DNA from: Pseudomonas fuscovaginae SE-1
Lineage (GTDB): Bacteria > Pseudomonadota > Gammaproteobacteria > Pseudomonadales > Pseudomonadaceae
Length of the DNA stretch: 52,488 bases
Assembly: GCF_000364705.1 (NCBI RefSeq)
Contig: NZ_AQOH01000093.1
Span: 1 to 52,488 of the forward strand
Direction of reading: 5' to 3'
Shown: positions 7,708-17,051 of the stretch, piece after piece
Numbering within the stretch: position 1 is the stretch's first letter
How the letters are laid out: each line of letters starts with the position of its first letter
The notes under the pieces: model-generated
Told to the model about the DNA's origin: nothing
What the model saw: the letters and a program-made list of their open reading frames with translations, nothing else
Database searches by the model: none
Translations under genes and position numbers: made by a program

Positions 7708-9863
7708 GTCGGCTCAAGGCGGTATTGCGTGATGCCCTGACACGCTCCGGGCAGCGGCTGCGCAAGCGGGTGCCGGTGATCCTGCAGGACGAAATGTCCG
7801 AATGCGGTCTGGCCTCCATCGCCATGGTGGCCGGTTATCACGGCAAGCACCTGACCCTGCGCCAGTTGCGCCGTGACTACAGTGTGGCGCGGGACGGGAT
7901 GTCCCTGTTCCAGGTCATCAAGGTGTCCGACGAACTGGGTTTTACCTGCCGCCCGCTGAAAACCTTGCTCGACGGGCTCAGGCAGTTGCGAACGCCGTCG
8001 ATCCTGTTCTGGAACCAGCGACATTTCGTGGTGCTGGAGGCGGTGAACAGAACGGGTCTGCACATCGTCGACCCGGCCGTCGGCAGGCGTTTCTACAGCT
8101 GGGAAGAAGCCTTGCCGATGTTCAGTGGCGTGGCCCTGGAAATGCTCCCGGGCCTGGCCTTTACCCTGCAGGCCGGGCCCAGGCTGTCGGCATCGCTGGG
8201 CTGTGTCAGCCTGCTGCGCAAGAATCCCTGGTTGCTGCGCTACCTGATTCCCATGGGCCTGCTGTCGGTGGTCGGCTACCTCGGAGGGATTGCCGCGCCG
8301 AAGCTGTTTTCCCTGACGATCGATGAAGTCGTGGCGAAGAACGATGAGGACTTCCTCTATCTGATCCTCTATGTCTTCGGCGCAATCTTTCTGTTCAAGA
8401 CCGGTGCCGCCTGGCTGCGGGCGCTGTTGGATGCCCGGTTGCGGGTGGCGTTGACGCAGGATCTCTCGACCGGCGTCATCGCCCGCTTGCTGCGTCTGCC
8501 GCTGGCCTACTTCGAGCGTCGTGCCCCGGGAGACATCCTGCGGCGCACCCAGGCGGCGGACAAGGTGTACCTGCCGTTCACCTCGGGGTGGATGGACATC
8601 GGTATCGACAGCCTGTTCGGGCTGGTCTTCCTGCTGTTGATGGCCCTGATCAACATCAAGCTGGCGGGGCTGTCCCTGGCCTTGTGCCTGCTGTTCTTCG
8701 TGTTCCGTGGCCTGACCCTGCCGGTGATGGAACGGCGCCACAAGGCCTCGATCGAGGCCGAGACCTTGCGCAACGTCACGTTGCTGGGTGTCCTGGGTGC
8801 TATCGAGTCGATGAAGCTCCATCACTACGAGGCAACGAAACTGGCGACCTGGAGCAATCGGCAGGCGGATACCGAAACCGCCCGTGCCGGTGTCCAGCGC
8901 ATGCAGGCGATGAACCAGGTGGTGCACGATGGCCTGTCCCACGGGCATTCCCTGTTGGTCAGTGCGCTGGGGGCCCTGGCGGTGTTGAACGGCGACAACA
9001 GCGTCGGCGACCTGTTCGCCTTCGTGCTGTACAAGGACATGTTCATGGCGTGCGCCTTCAAGCTGGTGGATGGCTACATGAACCTGCGGCTGGTGAAGAT
9101 CGAGCTGGCCCGACTCGATGACATCGTCGACGAACAGCCTGAAGCGTTCGAGTCCTGCGTCTACAGCAGCAGCCCGTTGGGGCTGCCCGAGCCGATCCGT
9201 TCGATTCGAATGCAGAACGCCCGGTTCTGCTACAGCTCTTTCGAGCGCCCGACCTTCGATCAACTGGATTTCACCCTGGAGGGGCCGGGGGCGAAAATCG
9301 CCATCCTGGGGCCTTCCGGCTGTGGCAAGAGTACCTTCCTGAAGGTCCTTGCCGGTTTCTACCCACTGGATGAGGGACGTTTGCGGATCAACGGCCAGGC
9401 GATGCGGCATTTCGGCCTGCGTCGCTATCGCCAGGGTGTGGCGTATGTCATGGCCCATGGGGAAGTCGTCGACGGCAGCCTGGTCGACAATATCGTGATG
9501 GATGATGAACTCGATGGCCCCTGGTTGCAGGCATGTATCGAGCAGGTGGGCCTGCTCCCATGCGTGTTGCAACTGACCAACGGTTTCAACACGCGGCTGG
9601 GGGCGATGGGTATTCAGTTATCGTCCGGGCAGCGGCAGCGCCTGTTGGTTGCCCGAGCGTTGTATCGGCGGCCGCAGTTGCTGCTGCTCGACGAGCCGAC
9701 GGCGCATCTGGACCTGGCTGCGCGTGATGTGGTGATTGAAACGATTCGCGGGCTGTCCGTGTCCTGCGTGGTGGTCACCCACGACCGGGCGGTGGCAGAG
9801 GCCTGTGCGGTGGTGTTGCGGATGAGCGAAGGCCGCCTGGTTCCGCTGGCCCGGACATGCTGA
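7704..9863 (+). CDS. C39-peptidase-containing bacteriocin ABC exporter
   Basis: A 719-residue inner-membrane exporter that should cleave the leader and export the peptide. The N-terminal C39 domain keeps its active site: oxyanion Gln28 and Cys34 in QDEMSECGLAS, His107 in QRHFVVLEAV and Asp123 in HIVDPAVG. Membrane helices span about residues 175-445. The nucleotide-binding domain has Walker A GPSGCGKST, signature LSSGQRQR, Walker B LLLLDEP and the switch histidine in VTHDRA. All domains look intact, so this is a processing exporter and not a CLD-type HlyB relative. It overlaps the adaptor gene by four bases and the acyltransferase gene by seven. Confidence 0.92.
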   Translation: MSRLKAVLRDALTRSGQRLRKRVPVILQDEMSECGLASIAMVAGYHGKHLTLRQLRRDYSVARDGMSLFQVIKVSDELGFTCRPLKTLLDGLRQLRTPSILFWNQRHFVVLEAVNRTGLHIVDPAVGRRFYSWEEALPMFSGVALEMLPGLAFTLQAGPRLSASLGCVSLLRKNPWLLRYLIPMGLLSVVGYLGGIAAPKLFSLTIDEVVAKNDEDFLYLILYVFGAIFLFKTGAAWLRALLDARLRVALTQDLSTGVIARLLRLPLAYFERRAPGDILRRTQAADKVYLPFTSGWMDIGIDSLFGLVFLLLMALINIKLAGLSLALCLLFFVFRGLTLPVMERRHKASIEAETLRNVTLLGVLGAIESMKLHHYEATKLATWSNRQADTETARAGVQRMQAMNQVVHDGLSHGHSLLVSALGALAVLNGDNSVGDLFAFVLYKDMFMACAFKLVDGYMNLRLVKIELARLDDIVDEQPEAFESCVYSSSPLGLPEPIRSIRMQNARFCYSSFERPTFDQLDFTLEGPGAKIAILGPSGCGKSTFLKVLAGFYPLDEGRLRINGQAMRHFGLRRYRQGVAYVMAHGEVVDGSLVDNIVMDDELDGPWLQACIEQVGLLPCVLQLTNGFNTRLGAMGIQLSSGQRQRLLVARALYRRPQLLLLDEPTAHLDLAARDVVIETIRGLSVSCVVVTHDRAVAEACAVVLRMSEGRLVPLARTC

Positions 9864-10846
9864 GTCGCGGCGTGAGCGGCCAGGTGCGGCGCTGGTTGTT
9901 CCTTGCCCTGGTCAAGGCCTGGCTGCGCCGATACGGGCTCGCAGGCCTGGCCTGGTGCTTGCGGCTCGATGTGCTCCGTGGGCTGTTGGCGCTGCTCCCT
10001 GCCGTGCTGATGCGATTGCCCCGATGCTCGCGAGGGGTGGATTACCGTCGCAGTTACCAGAATCTGCAACTCTTCGATTTTGCTGCCGATCGCCGTCGAG
10101 CCCTGGCCTGCCAGCACAGCGCGATCCAGCTTCAGCGCAGGCTGTACCAGCGTCTCTACCGAAGCCATGATCCGGTGCATCTGCGCGCCTGGGTCCGCTC
10201 GATCCCCTGGGTCGATCCCGGTGAGCACTGGCAGCGCGGCGCGCGTCGGCCGACGATCATCGCCTTGCCGCATTGCGGCGAGTACTGGATGGCGGTCGCC
10301 GGTGTGATCGAGCGCACGCCCGCGCCCACGCGCTTCATCATTCCGATCTGGAATTTCAGCGACCGCTTCACCCATGACTCACTCAAGAACCTGGAAGGCT
10401 TCGGGCATGCCATCGAGGTTCTGGACAGCAATGACCCGAGAACCGCGCTGGCAATTGCCCGTGGGGTGAAACGGGGTGACCAGGTGATCATTTTCTGCGA
10501 CCTGCCGGTGAGTCTCGAAGGTGTTCGATTCGGTGAGCCGATGAACGGACGGTTCTTCGGGCGGCCTGCCCAGTTCGTAAAGGGCCCGCTATTCCTGGCG
10601 GCGAAGCTGGGCTGTGACCTGTTGCTGGTGGGGCATCGTGTCCGCCTGGGACAGGTCGGCGAGTTGCGGGTGATCGAGCGGATTGTCCGTGCTCCTCTCG
10701 AGCAGATGCTGCCGCCCTGGATCAAGGCGCTGGAGGCCTTCATTCTCGAGGCGCCACAGGACTGGCTGTACCTGCCGAGGATGGAGGCCTTTCATCACCG
10801 GCAGCGTTCGTCGGGTGACCGGCGGCAGGTGGAGAGCCGGATTTGA
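9857..10846 (+). CDS. LpxL/HtrB-like acyltransferase attached to peptide-export operon
   Basis: A 329-residue protein related to lipid A late acyltransferases (LPLAT superfamily). Support comes from the C-terminal block FFGRPAQFVKGPLFLAAKLG, the motif ALPHCGEYW at residues 136-144, and hydrophobic segments near the N-terminus. Many LpxL homologues have HFGNWE here, with Glu five residues after His. In this protein that position is Trp144 and Glu142 is only three residues after His139, so the catalytic motif is altered. The start overlaps the exporter gene by seven bases, which ties it to peptide export. It may acylate the exported peptide (for example on Lys), modify lipid A for self-protection, or be inactive. 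All three are inference. Confidence 0.75.
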   Translation: MLSRGVSGQVRRWLFLALVKAWLRRYGLAGLAWCLRLDVLRGLLALLPAVLMRLPRCSRGVDYRRSYQNLQLFDFAADRRRALACQHSAIQLQRRLYQRLYRSHDPVHLRAWVRSIPWVDPGEHWQRGARRPTIIALPHCGEYWMAVAGVIERTPAPTRFIIPIWNFSDRFTHDSLKNLEGFGHAIEVLDSNDPRTALAIARGVKRGDQVIIFCDLPVSLEGVRFGEPMNGRFFGRPAQFVKGPLFLAAKLGCDLLLVGHRVRLGQVGELRVIERIVRAPLEQMLPPWIKALEAFILEAPQDWLYLPRMEAFHHRQRSSGDRRQVESRI

Positions 10847-10865
10847 GTGGGCCGGGCGCGGCTGG

Positions 10866-12239
10866 TTATTTTTCAGCCAGGATCTGGAGAAGCTTTTCGA
10901 GCTGTTCCTGGCGTTCGGCCTGGCTCAGCTTCGGCTGCGGGTTCAACGATGACCATTGCGGGTGGGCCCGGGCCTTGCCCAGTGCTTCCGGCAGCTTGCC
11001 TTCGCGCCACGACTTGTCCACCGGGGTGTCGATCCGGATGCTGTCCAGGGCCGCATGGCCGCGAGCTTCCAGTGCCAGCAACAGTTGGCGCTGGCGCAGC
11101 GCGAGCAGGCGCAGCACGCTGTCATCGAGCGTCAGCTCGCGTTTGCCCTTGAGCTTGCCGAGCAGGCGGCTGCCATAGCCGCGGGCGGTCTGCAGGGCAC
11201 CGCCGGCGATGGCGCCGGCCAGGGCGGCGGCACCGAGGGTCAGGCCACCGACCAGCAGGTCGACTCCCGCGCCCGCCGCGGCCCCGGCGGCCATTCCGCC
11301 GCCGACCTTCACGCCCAACTGTCTGAGGGTTTCCGGGTTGAAAAGATCGTCGCCCCAGCGCCCGTCGAGCAACGGCAGGTCGCTGGCGGCGGCATCGTCA
11401 CGACGAAACGCATAGAGCTTGAGCAGGGCTTCGACGCAGCGTTGTTCGCGTTGGCGCACAGCCTGGCGCAATTCGGCGATGGCCTCGCTTTCGGCCGTGG
11501 CGTCGCCGGCCACCTGGCGTCGGCAGGCAGCGCAGTCGATCAGCAGCTCGGCGATCAGGCGTTTGGCGCCCTGGCGGCGTGCCTGGCGCTGTGCCTCCAG
11601 ATCGCGGACCAGCCGTTCCAGTTGTGGTCGCGAGCCTTCCAGCAGCAGGGCAAGGCTCTCGTAGAGGCGTCGTTCGCCATCTTCCGGTGGCGCAACGCTG
11701 TCGAAGCGTACCAGCGCGTGCAGCCCCAGGCGGGCCAGGGCCTGACGCCAGTCGTCCTCGCGCTGGGCGGCGCTGCTGACGAAGTTGAGTACCGGCAGCA
11801 GCGGCTTGCCGCAACTGGCCAGCACCGACAGCTCGTCGCGGTACTTGGCCAGCACCGGCTCGCGGGCATCGATCACATACAGCCCGGCGTCCGAGGCCAG
11901 CAACTGGCGCAGCACCTTGGCTTCCTGTTCGAATCGCTGGCGGGCTTCGCTGCCATCGAGAAAACGTTGCACACGGGCCGGGCCATCGAGGCGTTCGCCG
12001 GGTCGGTCGAGGCGTTCGAGGTAGTCGAGCAGGGCGATGGCATCTTCCAGGCCCGGGGTGTCGTACAGCTCCAGCAGCGGTTCGCCGTCCACCGACAGCC
12101 GGGCACCCTCGACATGGCGAGTGGTGCTGGGGCGGTGGGAGACTTCGCCGAAGCCGACGTCGCGGGTCAGCGTGCGCAGCAGCGAGGTCTTGCCGACATT
12201 GGTGTGGCCGACCACGGCGAGTTTCAACGGCTTAGTCAT
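10866..12239 (-). CDS. GTPase with DUF3482 domain
   Basis: A 457-residue Era/TrmE-like GTPase. G1 is GHTNVGKTS near the N-terminus, followed by a switch threonine region (RPSTTRHVEG) and G3 DTPGLED. The G4 NKxD motif is not canonical (PVLNFV at that place). The C-terminal DUF3482 part includes a Gly/Ala-rich hydrophobic segment around residues 310-350 that could insert in a membrane. It overlaps the upstream DUF2868 gene by eight bases, and the two families often occur as a pair. The function is not established. It converges on the acyltransferase gene with only 19 bp between stops, and I see no strong terminator there. Confidence 0.82.
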   Translation of the reverse strand: MTKPLKLAVVGHTNVGKTSLLRTLTRDVGFGEVSHRPSTTRHVEGARLSVDGEPLLELYDTPGLEDAIALLDYLERLDRPGERLDGPARVQRFLDGSEARQRFEQEAKVLRQLLASDAGLYVIDAREPVLAKYRDELSVLASCGKPLLPVLNFVSSAAQREDDWRQALARLGLHALVRFDSVAPPEDGERRLYESLALLLEGSRPQLERLVRDLEAQRQARRQGAKRLIAELLIDCAACRRQVAGDATAESEAIAELRQAVRQREQRCVEALLKLYAFRRDDAAASDLPLLDGRWGDDLFNPETLRQLGVKVGGGMAAGAAAGAGVDLLVGGLTLGAAALAGAIAGGALQTARGYGSRLLGKLKGKRELTLDDSVLRLLALRQRQLLLALEARGHAALDSIRIDTPVDKSWREGKLPEALGKARAHPQWSSLNPQPKLSQAERQEQLEKLLQILAEK

Positions 12240-13611
12240 GGCCGGTCTCCAGCCAGGTGAACGGAGCGCTGTCGGCGAACGGCAGTTCGAGCTGTTGCAG
12301 GGCGTGGTGCCAGTCGCCGAGGCGGTCGGCGTCGAGGGCCTGGCCGGGTGGTGCCTGCAGCAGCCAGAGGCGGGTGGCGGCGGCGCTGCGGGCCAGTTCG
12401 GCGATCAGCGCGAGGCTGCCGCGATCCGGCGAGCGCCGTGGGTCGCAGGCGATCGCCAGGCGCGCCGGCGGGAAGCGGCTCAGTTGTTCCAGCAGTTTCT
12501 GCCGGGATTCGCGACTGTCGAGCACGCCAGCATCGCGCACCCCCTTGGGCAAGGCTGGCGGCCAGGGGCGCTGGTCGTCCAGCTCGATGGCGACCAGCAA
12601 TGCGCCGTCGCTGTCCTGGCCGGTCACCCCGGCTTCGGCATGGGGCAACTGCGCAGGGGCGGCGTCGCTGATGCCCAGGCGTTCGCTGCTGGGCATCAGG
12701 CGTTCGCGCAGGTGAGCGTAGCCGGGCAGGTTCGGGTCCAGCGCCAGGGTACGAACGCCGCTCTTCCAGCGCCACAGGCACAGCAGCGCCAGCAGCAGGC
12801 GCGGCAGCAGGCCGTAGACCACCAGCACCCCGACCAGCCAGCCGGCCCAGGCCTGGCGGGCGCTCTCCAGGTCGACGGCGGCATTGCCGCTGGCGCGGAT
12901 CATGCTCTCGCCGGGGACGCTGAAACCCAGCAGTGCGGGCAGGGCGCCGAGGCCCTGGGTCAGGCCGACGAAGGTGTCACCGCCCAGAATGGTGGTTTCC
13001 CAGACGAAGCCGTAGCGCCGGGTGGCGAGCAGTGCCAGCAGCACCGTCAGCGCGCAGCCCAGCGCCAGCAGCCACAGGCCGTGGACGACGATGCCGATGG
13101 CCCAGCGGTTCAGGCGCTGGCGTTGCAGCAGGAGCACCAGCGCCGGCACCAGTTGTACCGCCTGGGCATCGCGGGCGAACTTTTCACTGAGCCACAACCA
13201 GAGCCGGCCCAGGCTGGCGCCGTGGCCTCCGGCGAAGAGCAGGCCCAGGGCCCAGCTCGCCAACAGCAGCAGGTTCAGCCCGAGCAGGCTGCCCAGGGCC
13301 CAGAAGACGTTGACCGGCCGTTGGCCGTTGCCGAGGGCGGCGAGGGCCAGCCCGGCGCCGCTGAGGATCACCAGCACGGCGAGCAGCAACAGGGCCAGGC
13401 GTGCCCCTTGCAGCCAGCGCTGCAGGGCGGCGAGCTGGCCGTCGCGTTCGGCCAGCCAGAGCGCGCGGTGCTGGATGCGGGTCGCCAGGTCGCCGCCGGC
13501 CGCACGGGCGCGACGGTTGGCTTCGAGGTCTTCCAGGGGGCCGGCCTGCTCTTCGCGCAGGCGCACGGTCTCGGTCAGCCAGAGGCGTTGCAGGGGAGTC
13601 GGTTCAGTCAC
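12232..13611 (-). CDS. DUF2868 membrane protein
   Basis: A 459-residue membrane protein of the DUF2868 family. Hydrophobic segments occur at about residues 70-92, 100-128, 160-195 and 255-285, with a charged cytoplasmic N-terminus (LTETVRLREEQAGPLEDLE) and a large soluble C-terminal part from about residue 290. That part resembles a Rossmann-like fold, with alternating hydrophobic strands such as ALLVAIELDDQRP and ARLAIACDPRRS. It is the first gene of a two-gene operon with the DUF3482 GTPase, so a membrane-anchored GTPase complex is a fair inference. No biochemical role is known to me. Confidence 0.78.
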   Translation of the reverse strand: MTEPTPLQRLWLTETVRLREEQAGPLEDLEANRRARAAGGDLATRIQHRALWLAERDGQLAALQRWLQGARLALLLLAVLVILSGAGLALAALGNGQRPVNVFWALGSLLGLNLLLLASWALGLLFAGGHGASLGRLWLWLSEKFARDAQAVQLVPALVLLLQRQRLNRWAIGIVVHGLWLLALGCALTVLLALLATRRYGFVWETTILGGDTFVGLTQGLGALPALLGFSVPGESMIRASGNAAVDLESARQAWAGWLVGVLVVYGLLPRLLLALLCLWRWKSGVRTLALDPNLPGYAHLRERLMPSSERLGISDAAPAQLPHAEAGVTGQDSDGALLVAIELDDQRPWPPALPKGVRDAGVLDSRESRQKLLEQLSRFPPARLAIACDPRRSPDRGSLALIAELARSAAATRLWLLQAPPGQALDADRLGDWHHALQQLELPFADSAPFTWLETGHD

Positions 13612-13694
13612 GCGCCATCCTGTTGGGGGGAAGTGCCAGAAGCATAACCGCTGTGGCTAGTGCCTGCACCCGGCTGTCGGGTATGCTCGCCGGC

Positions 13695-14207
13695 ATGACA
13701 ACCAAACTCCCCCTCAGCCTGATCGCGGCCCTCGCGGAAAACCGCGTGATCGGCGTAGACAACAGCATGCCCTGGCATTTGCCGGCGGATTTCAAGTATT
13801 TCAAGGCCACCACCCTGGGCAAGCCGATCATCATGGGGCGCAAGACCTGGGATTCTCTTGGTCGGCCATTGCCGGGGCGGCTGAACCTGGTGGTGAGCCG
13901 CCAGGCCGGGCTGCAACTGGAAGGCGCCGAGGTGTTCCCGTCGCTGGAGGCCGCGCTGGTACGGGCCGAAGCCTGGGCGCTGGAGCAGGGCGTCAGTGAG
14001 CTGATGCTGATCGGCGGGGCGCAGCTGTATGCCCAGGGGCTGGCGCAGGCCGATCGCCTGTACCTGACCCGGGTTGGCCTGAGCCCGCAAGGTGATGCCT
14101 GGTTCCCCGAGTTCGACCTGAACCTGTGGCGGCGCGTTTCCGACGAGCCGCACCCGGCAGAGGGCGACAAGCCGGCGTTCAGCTTCGAGGTGTGGGAGCG
14201 GGTCTGA
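13695..14207 (+). CDS. folA: Dihydrofolate reductase
   Basis: A 170-residue enzyme reducing dihydrofolate to tetrahydrofolate with NADPH in the cytoplasm. Family features are ALAENRVIGVDNSMPWHLPAD at the N-terminus (substrate and M20 loop), the NADPH motif GRKTWDSLGRPLPGR, and IGGAQLYAQGLAQAD. ATG 13695 gives the usual length; the open frame upstream lies in the DUF2868 promoter side. folA faces the cystine symporter gene, with a half copy of the composite hairpin between their ends. Confidence 0.96.
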   Translation: MTTKLPLSLIAALAENRVIGVDNSMPWHLPADFKYFKATTLGKPIIMGRKTWDSLGRPLPGRLNLVVSRQAGLQLEGAEVFPSLEAALVRAEAWALEQGVSELMLIGGAQLYAQGLAQADRLYLTRVGLSPQGDAWFPEFDLNLWRRVSDEPHPAEGDKPAFSFEVWERV

Positions 14208-14223
14208 GGTATTGTGCCGGGTG

Positions 14224-14274
14224 GTGACGCCGAGCGTCACCGGCGGCGTTCCCACGCGGAGCGTGGGAACGATC
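14224..14274. repeat. Composite hairpin repeat, half copy B
   Basis: It contains the GTGACG/CGTCAC hairpin (14224-14240) followed by the 29-nt right arm (14246-14274). That arm is itself a hairpin (TTCCCACGC then GCGTGGGAA). The left outer arm and the GGACGC hairpin of copies A and C are missing. It lies between the convergent folA and symporter genes, where it could act as a transcription stop. Confidence 0.8.
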
Positions 14275-14292
14275 AATCGGTTGTCGAAAGGT

Positions 14293-15684
14293 TCAGGCCT
14301 GCGCCAGCTCCGTCTGCTCATCCGCATCCAGCAGGCGCTTGTCGGTCTGCTTCATCATCTGGCTGGTGAGGGTCCCGGCGGTCATCGAACCGCTCACGTT
14401 CAGCGCGGTTCGGCCCATGTCGATCAGCGGTTCCACCGAAATCAGCAGCGCCACCAGTGACACCGGCAGGCCCATCGCCGGCAGCACGATCAGCGCGGCG
14501 AAGGTCGCGCCGCCACCGACCCCGGCCACACCGGCCGAACTCAGGGTGACGATGGCCACCAGGGTCGCGATCCACAGTGGGTCCAGCGGGTTGATCCCGA
14601 CGGTCGGCGCCACCATCACCGCCAGCATCGCCGGATACAGGCCGGCACAGCCGTTCTGGCCGATCGTTGCACCGAACGAAGCGGCGAAACTGGCGATCGA
14701 TTGTGGAATCCCCAGGCGACGGGTCTGTGCCTCGATGCTCAGCGGGATGCTCGCGGCACTGGAGCGACTGGTGAAGGCGAAGGTCAATACCGGCCAGACC
14801 TTGCGGAAGAAGCGCAGCGGATTGACCCCGGCCAGCGACAGCAGCAGGCCGTGGACCACGAACATCAGCCCCAGGCCGATGTAGGACACCACCACGAAAC
14901 TGCCGAGCTTGATGATGTCCTGCAGGTTGGAACCGGCCACCACCTTGGTCATCAGGGCCAGTACGCCGTAGGGCGTCAGCTTCATCACCACGCGCACCAG
15001 ACGCATCACCCAGGCCTGCAGGGTGTCGATGGCGTTGATCACCTTCTGGCCTTTTTCCGCATCATCCTTGAGCAGTTGCAGGGCGGCCACGCCGAGGAAG
15101 GCGGCGAAGATCACCACGCTGATGATCGAGGTCGGCTTGGCCCGGGCCAGGTCGGCGAAGGGGTTCTGTGGAATGAACGACAGCAGCAGTTGCGGCACGT
15201 TGAGGTCGGCGACCTTGCCGGCGTAGTCGCTCTGGATGGTCTGCAAGCGGGCCATTTCCTGGGTACCGGCGACCAGGCCTTCGGCGGTCAGGCCGAACAG
15301 GTTGGTCAGGCCGATGCCGATCAGCGCGGCGATCGCGGTGGTGAACAGCAGCGTGCCGATGGTCAGGAAACTGATCCGGCCCAGGGACGAGGCATTGTGC
15401 AGACGGGCAACGGCGCTGAGGATCGAGGCGAACACCAGCGGGATCACGATCATTTGCAGCAACTGCACATAGCCATTGCCCACCAGGTCGAACCAGGCGA
15501 TAGAGGCCTTGAGCACCGGGTTGCCGTCACCGTAGACGGTGTGCAGGCCGATGCCGAACAGCACGCCCAGGGCCAGGGCGAGCAGCACCTTGCGGGCCAG
15601 GCTCCAGGAGGTATGGCGGGTTTGCGCCAGGCCCAGCAGCAGGGCGAGGAACACCAGCAGATTGAGAATCAGCGGCAGGTTCAT
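14293..15684 (-). CDS. tcyP: L-cystine/dicarboxylate:cation symporter (TcyP/YdjN type)
   Basis: A 463-residue secondary transporter of the DAACS family in the inner membrane. It has eight or more membrane segments, the serine-rich re-entrant loop [16 protein letters not shown] in the second half, and [19 protein letters not shown] near the C-terminus. Length and the [20 protein letters not shown] start resemble the cystine uptake proteins YdjN/TcyP rather than glutamate or C4-dicarboxylate carriers. Cystine specificity is from family resemblance. The AT-rich upstream region has an inverted repeat at 15763-15777 and is compatible with sulfur control, but no CysB consensus can be assigned by eye. 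Confidence 0.85.
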   Translation of the reverse strand: MNLPLILNLLVFLALLLGLAQTRHTSWSLARKVLLALALGVLFGIGLHTVYGDGNPVLKASIAWFDLVGNGYVQLLQMIVIPLVFASILSAVARLHNASSLGRISFLTIGTLLFTTAIAALIGIGLTNLFGLTAEGLVAGTQEMARLQTIQSDYAGKVADLNVPQLLLSFIPQNPFADLARAKPTSIISVVIFAAFLGVAALQLLKDDAEKGQKVINAIDTLQAWVMRLVRVVMKLTPYGVLALMTKVVAGSNLQDIIKLGSFVVVSYIGLGLMFVVHGLLLSLAGVNPLRFFRKVWPVLTFAFTSRSSAASIPLSIEAQTRRLGIPQSIASFAASFGATIGQNGCAGLYPAMLAVMVAPTVGINPLDPLWIATLVAIVTLSSAGVAGVGGGATFAALIVLPAMGLPVSLVALLISVEPLIDMGRTALNVSGSMTAGTLTSQMMKQTDKRLLDADEQTELAQA

Positions 15685-15762
15685 GAAAACTCCGGAAAAC
15701 GATGAGTGCCAATCACTCTCGTCGGTGATTGTGAACCGTTCAGCCTAACAGCTTGATATATA

Positions 15763-15777
15763 TAGATTTAATATCTA
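15763..15777 (-). promoter_or_regulatory. AT-rich inverted repeat upstream of cystine symporter
   Basis: TAGAT, five bases, then ATCTA forms a small inverted repeat within a conspicuous AT island (about 15750-15785), some 80-95 bp upstream of the symporter start on the minus strand. It may be a regulator site or promoter element. The regulator is not identified. Confidence 0.3.
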
Positions 15778-15927
15778 AATGGAATGTTGACTGTCGTTTT
15801 TGGAATAAGCCGGTGGCGCTGGGGCGTATGCCGGTGGCGGGATCAGGACGCAGGCGGTCGTCCTCGGGTGAGAACTGTCACATGGATTTGTTAGCGTCGA
15901 GGCCTTTCAGCCAGGAAGATACCGCCC

Positions 15928-16983
15928 ATGAAATTCGCCCCCAAACTCCTTGCCGCCGCACTCTGCCTGGGCCTTGCCGGCCAGGCCTTCGCCACCGAGC
16001 TCAAGCACTGGCCAGAGGCCCAGGCCAAGCAACTGGAGGCGATGATCGCCGCCAACGCCAACAAGGGTAACTTCGCGGTGTTCGACATGGATAACACCAG
16101 TTACCGCTATGACCTGGAAGAGTCGCTGCTGCCCTACATGGAGAACAAGGGGCTGATCACCCGCGATACCCTGGACCCGTCGCTGAAGCTGATCCCGTTC
16201 AAGGACACCGCCGAGCACAAGGAAAGCCTGTTCAGCTACTACTACCGCCTCTGCGAAATCGACGACATGGTCTGCTACCCGTGGGTGGCCCAGGTGTTTT
16301 CCGGCTTTACCCTCAAGGAGCTCAAGGGCTACGTCGACGAGATGATGGCGTCCGGCAAGCCGGTGCCGAGCACCTACTACGATGGCGACGTGGTGAAGAA
16401 CATCGAAGTGCAGCCGCCGAAGGTCTTTGCCGGCCAGGTCGAGCTGTACAACAAGCTGATGGAAAACGGCATCGAGGTCTATGTGATGACCGCCGCTTCC
16501 GAAGAGCTGGTGCGCATGGTCGCGGCCGATCCCAAGTATGGCTACAACGTCAAGCCACAGAACGTGATCGGCGTGACGACCCTGCTCAAGGACCGCAAGA
16601 CCGGCGAGCTGACCACCGCGCGCAAGCAGATCAGCGCCGGCAAGTATGACGAGAAGGCCAACCTCGGCCTGGAGCTGACCCCGTACCTGTGGACCCCGGC
16701 GACCTGGATGGCCGGCAAGCAGGCGGCCATCCTCACCTACATCGACCAGTGGAAGAAACCGGTGCTGGTCGGTGGCGACACGCCGTCGAGCGATGGCTAC
16801 ATGCTTTTCCACAGCGTCGACGTGGCCAAGGGCGGCGTACACCTGTGGGTCAACCGCAAGGACAAGTACATGACCCAGCTCAACGGCATGATCAAGAGCA
16901 ACGCCGAGGCCCAGGCCAAGGAAGGTCTGACGGTGACCGCGGACAAGAACTGGGTGATCGTCAAGCCGGAAGAGATCCAGTAA
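15928..16983 (+). CDS. pchP: Periplasmic HAD-family phosphatase, phosphorylcholine phosphatase-like
   Basis: A 351-residue exported HAD enzyme. The signal peptide MKFAPKLLAAALCLGLAGQA is cleaved near AFA-TEL. HAD motif I is FDMDNTSYRYD (nucleophile and acid/base aspartates). Motif II serine or threonine is in VYVMTAASEE, and motif IV acidic residues are in VLVGGDTPSSDGYM. Length, DMDNT motif and export match the Pseudomonas phosphorylcholine phosphatase PchP, which releases phosphate from phosphorylcholine in the periplasm; the exact substrate is inferred by family. It is a single gene ending at a bidirectional terminator shared with ilvD. Confidence 0.82.
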   Translation: MKFAPKLLAAALCLGLAGQAFATELKHWPEAQAKQLEAMIAANANKGNFAVFDMDNTSYRYDLEESLLPYMENKGLITRDTLDPSLKLIPFKDTAEHKESLFSYYYRLCEIDDMVCYPWVAQVFSGFTLKELKGYVDEMMASGKPVPSTYYDGDVVKNIEVQPPKVFAGQVELYNKLMENGIEVYVMTAASEELVRMVAADPKYGYNVKPQNVIGVTTLLKDRKTGELTTARKQISAGKYDEKANLGLELTPYLWTPATWMAGKQAAILTYIDQWKKPVLVGGDTPSSDGYMLFHSVDVAKGGVHLWVNRKDKYMTQLNGMIKSNAEAQAKEGLTVTADKNWVIVKPEEIQ

Positions 16984-17012
16984 GACCCAGCTGTTTCGAG
17001 CAGGCAATAAAA

Positions 17013-17034
17013 AGCCCGGCGCAAGTGCCGGGCT
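17013..17034. terminator. Bidirectional rho-independent terminator
   Basis: The perfect stem AGCCCGGC/GCCGGGCT has a six-base loop. It is preceded by AATAAAA and followed by CTTTATT, so either strand gives a U-rich tail. It lies between the convergent pchP-like gene and ilvD. Confidence 0.9.
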
Positions 17035-17051
17035 CTTTATTGGGGGGGCGC

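Noticed and set aside
12037..13647. A 536-codon frame opposite the DUF2868/DUF3482 genes
   Set aside because: Antisense shadow without any recognisable domain; the minus-strand pair shows GTPase motifs and membrane helices.
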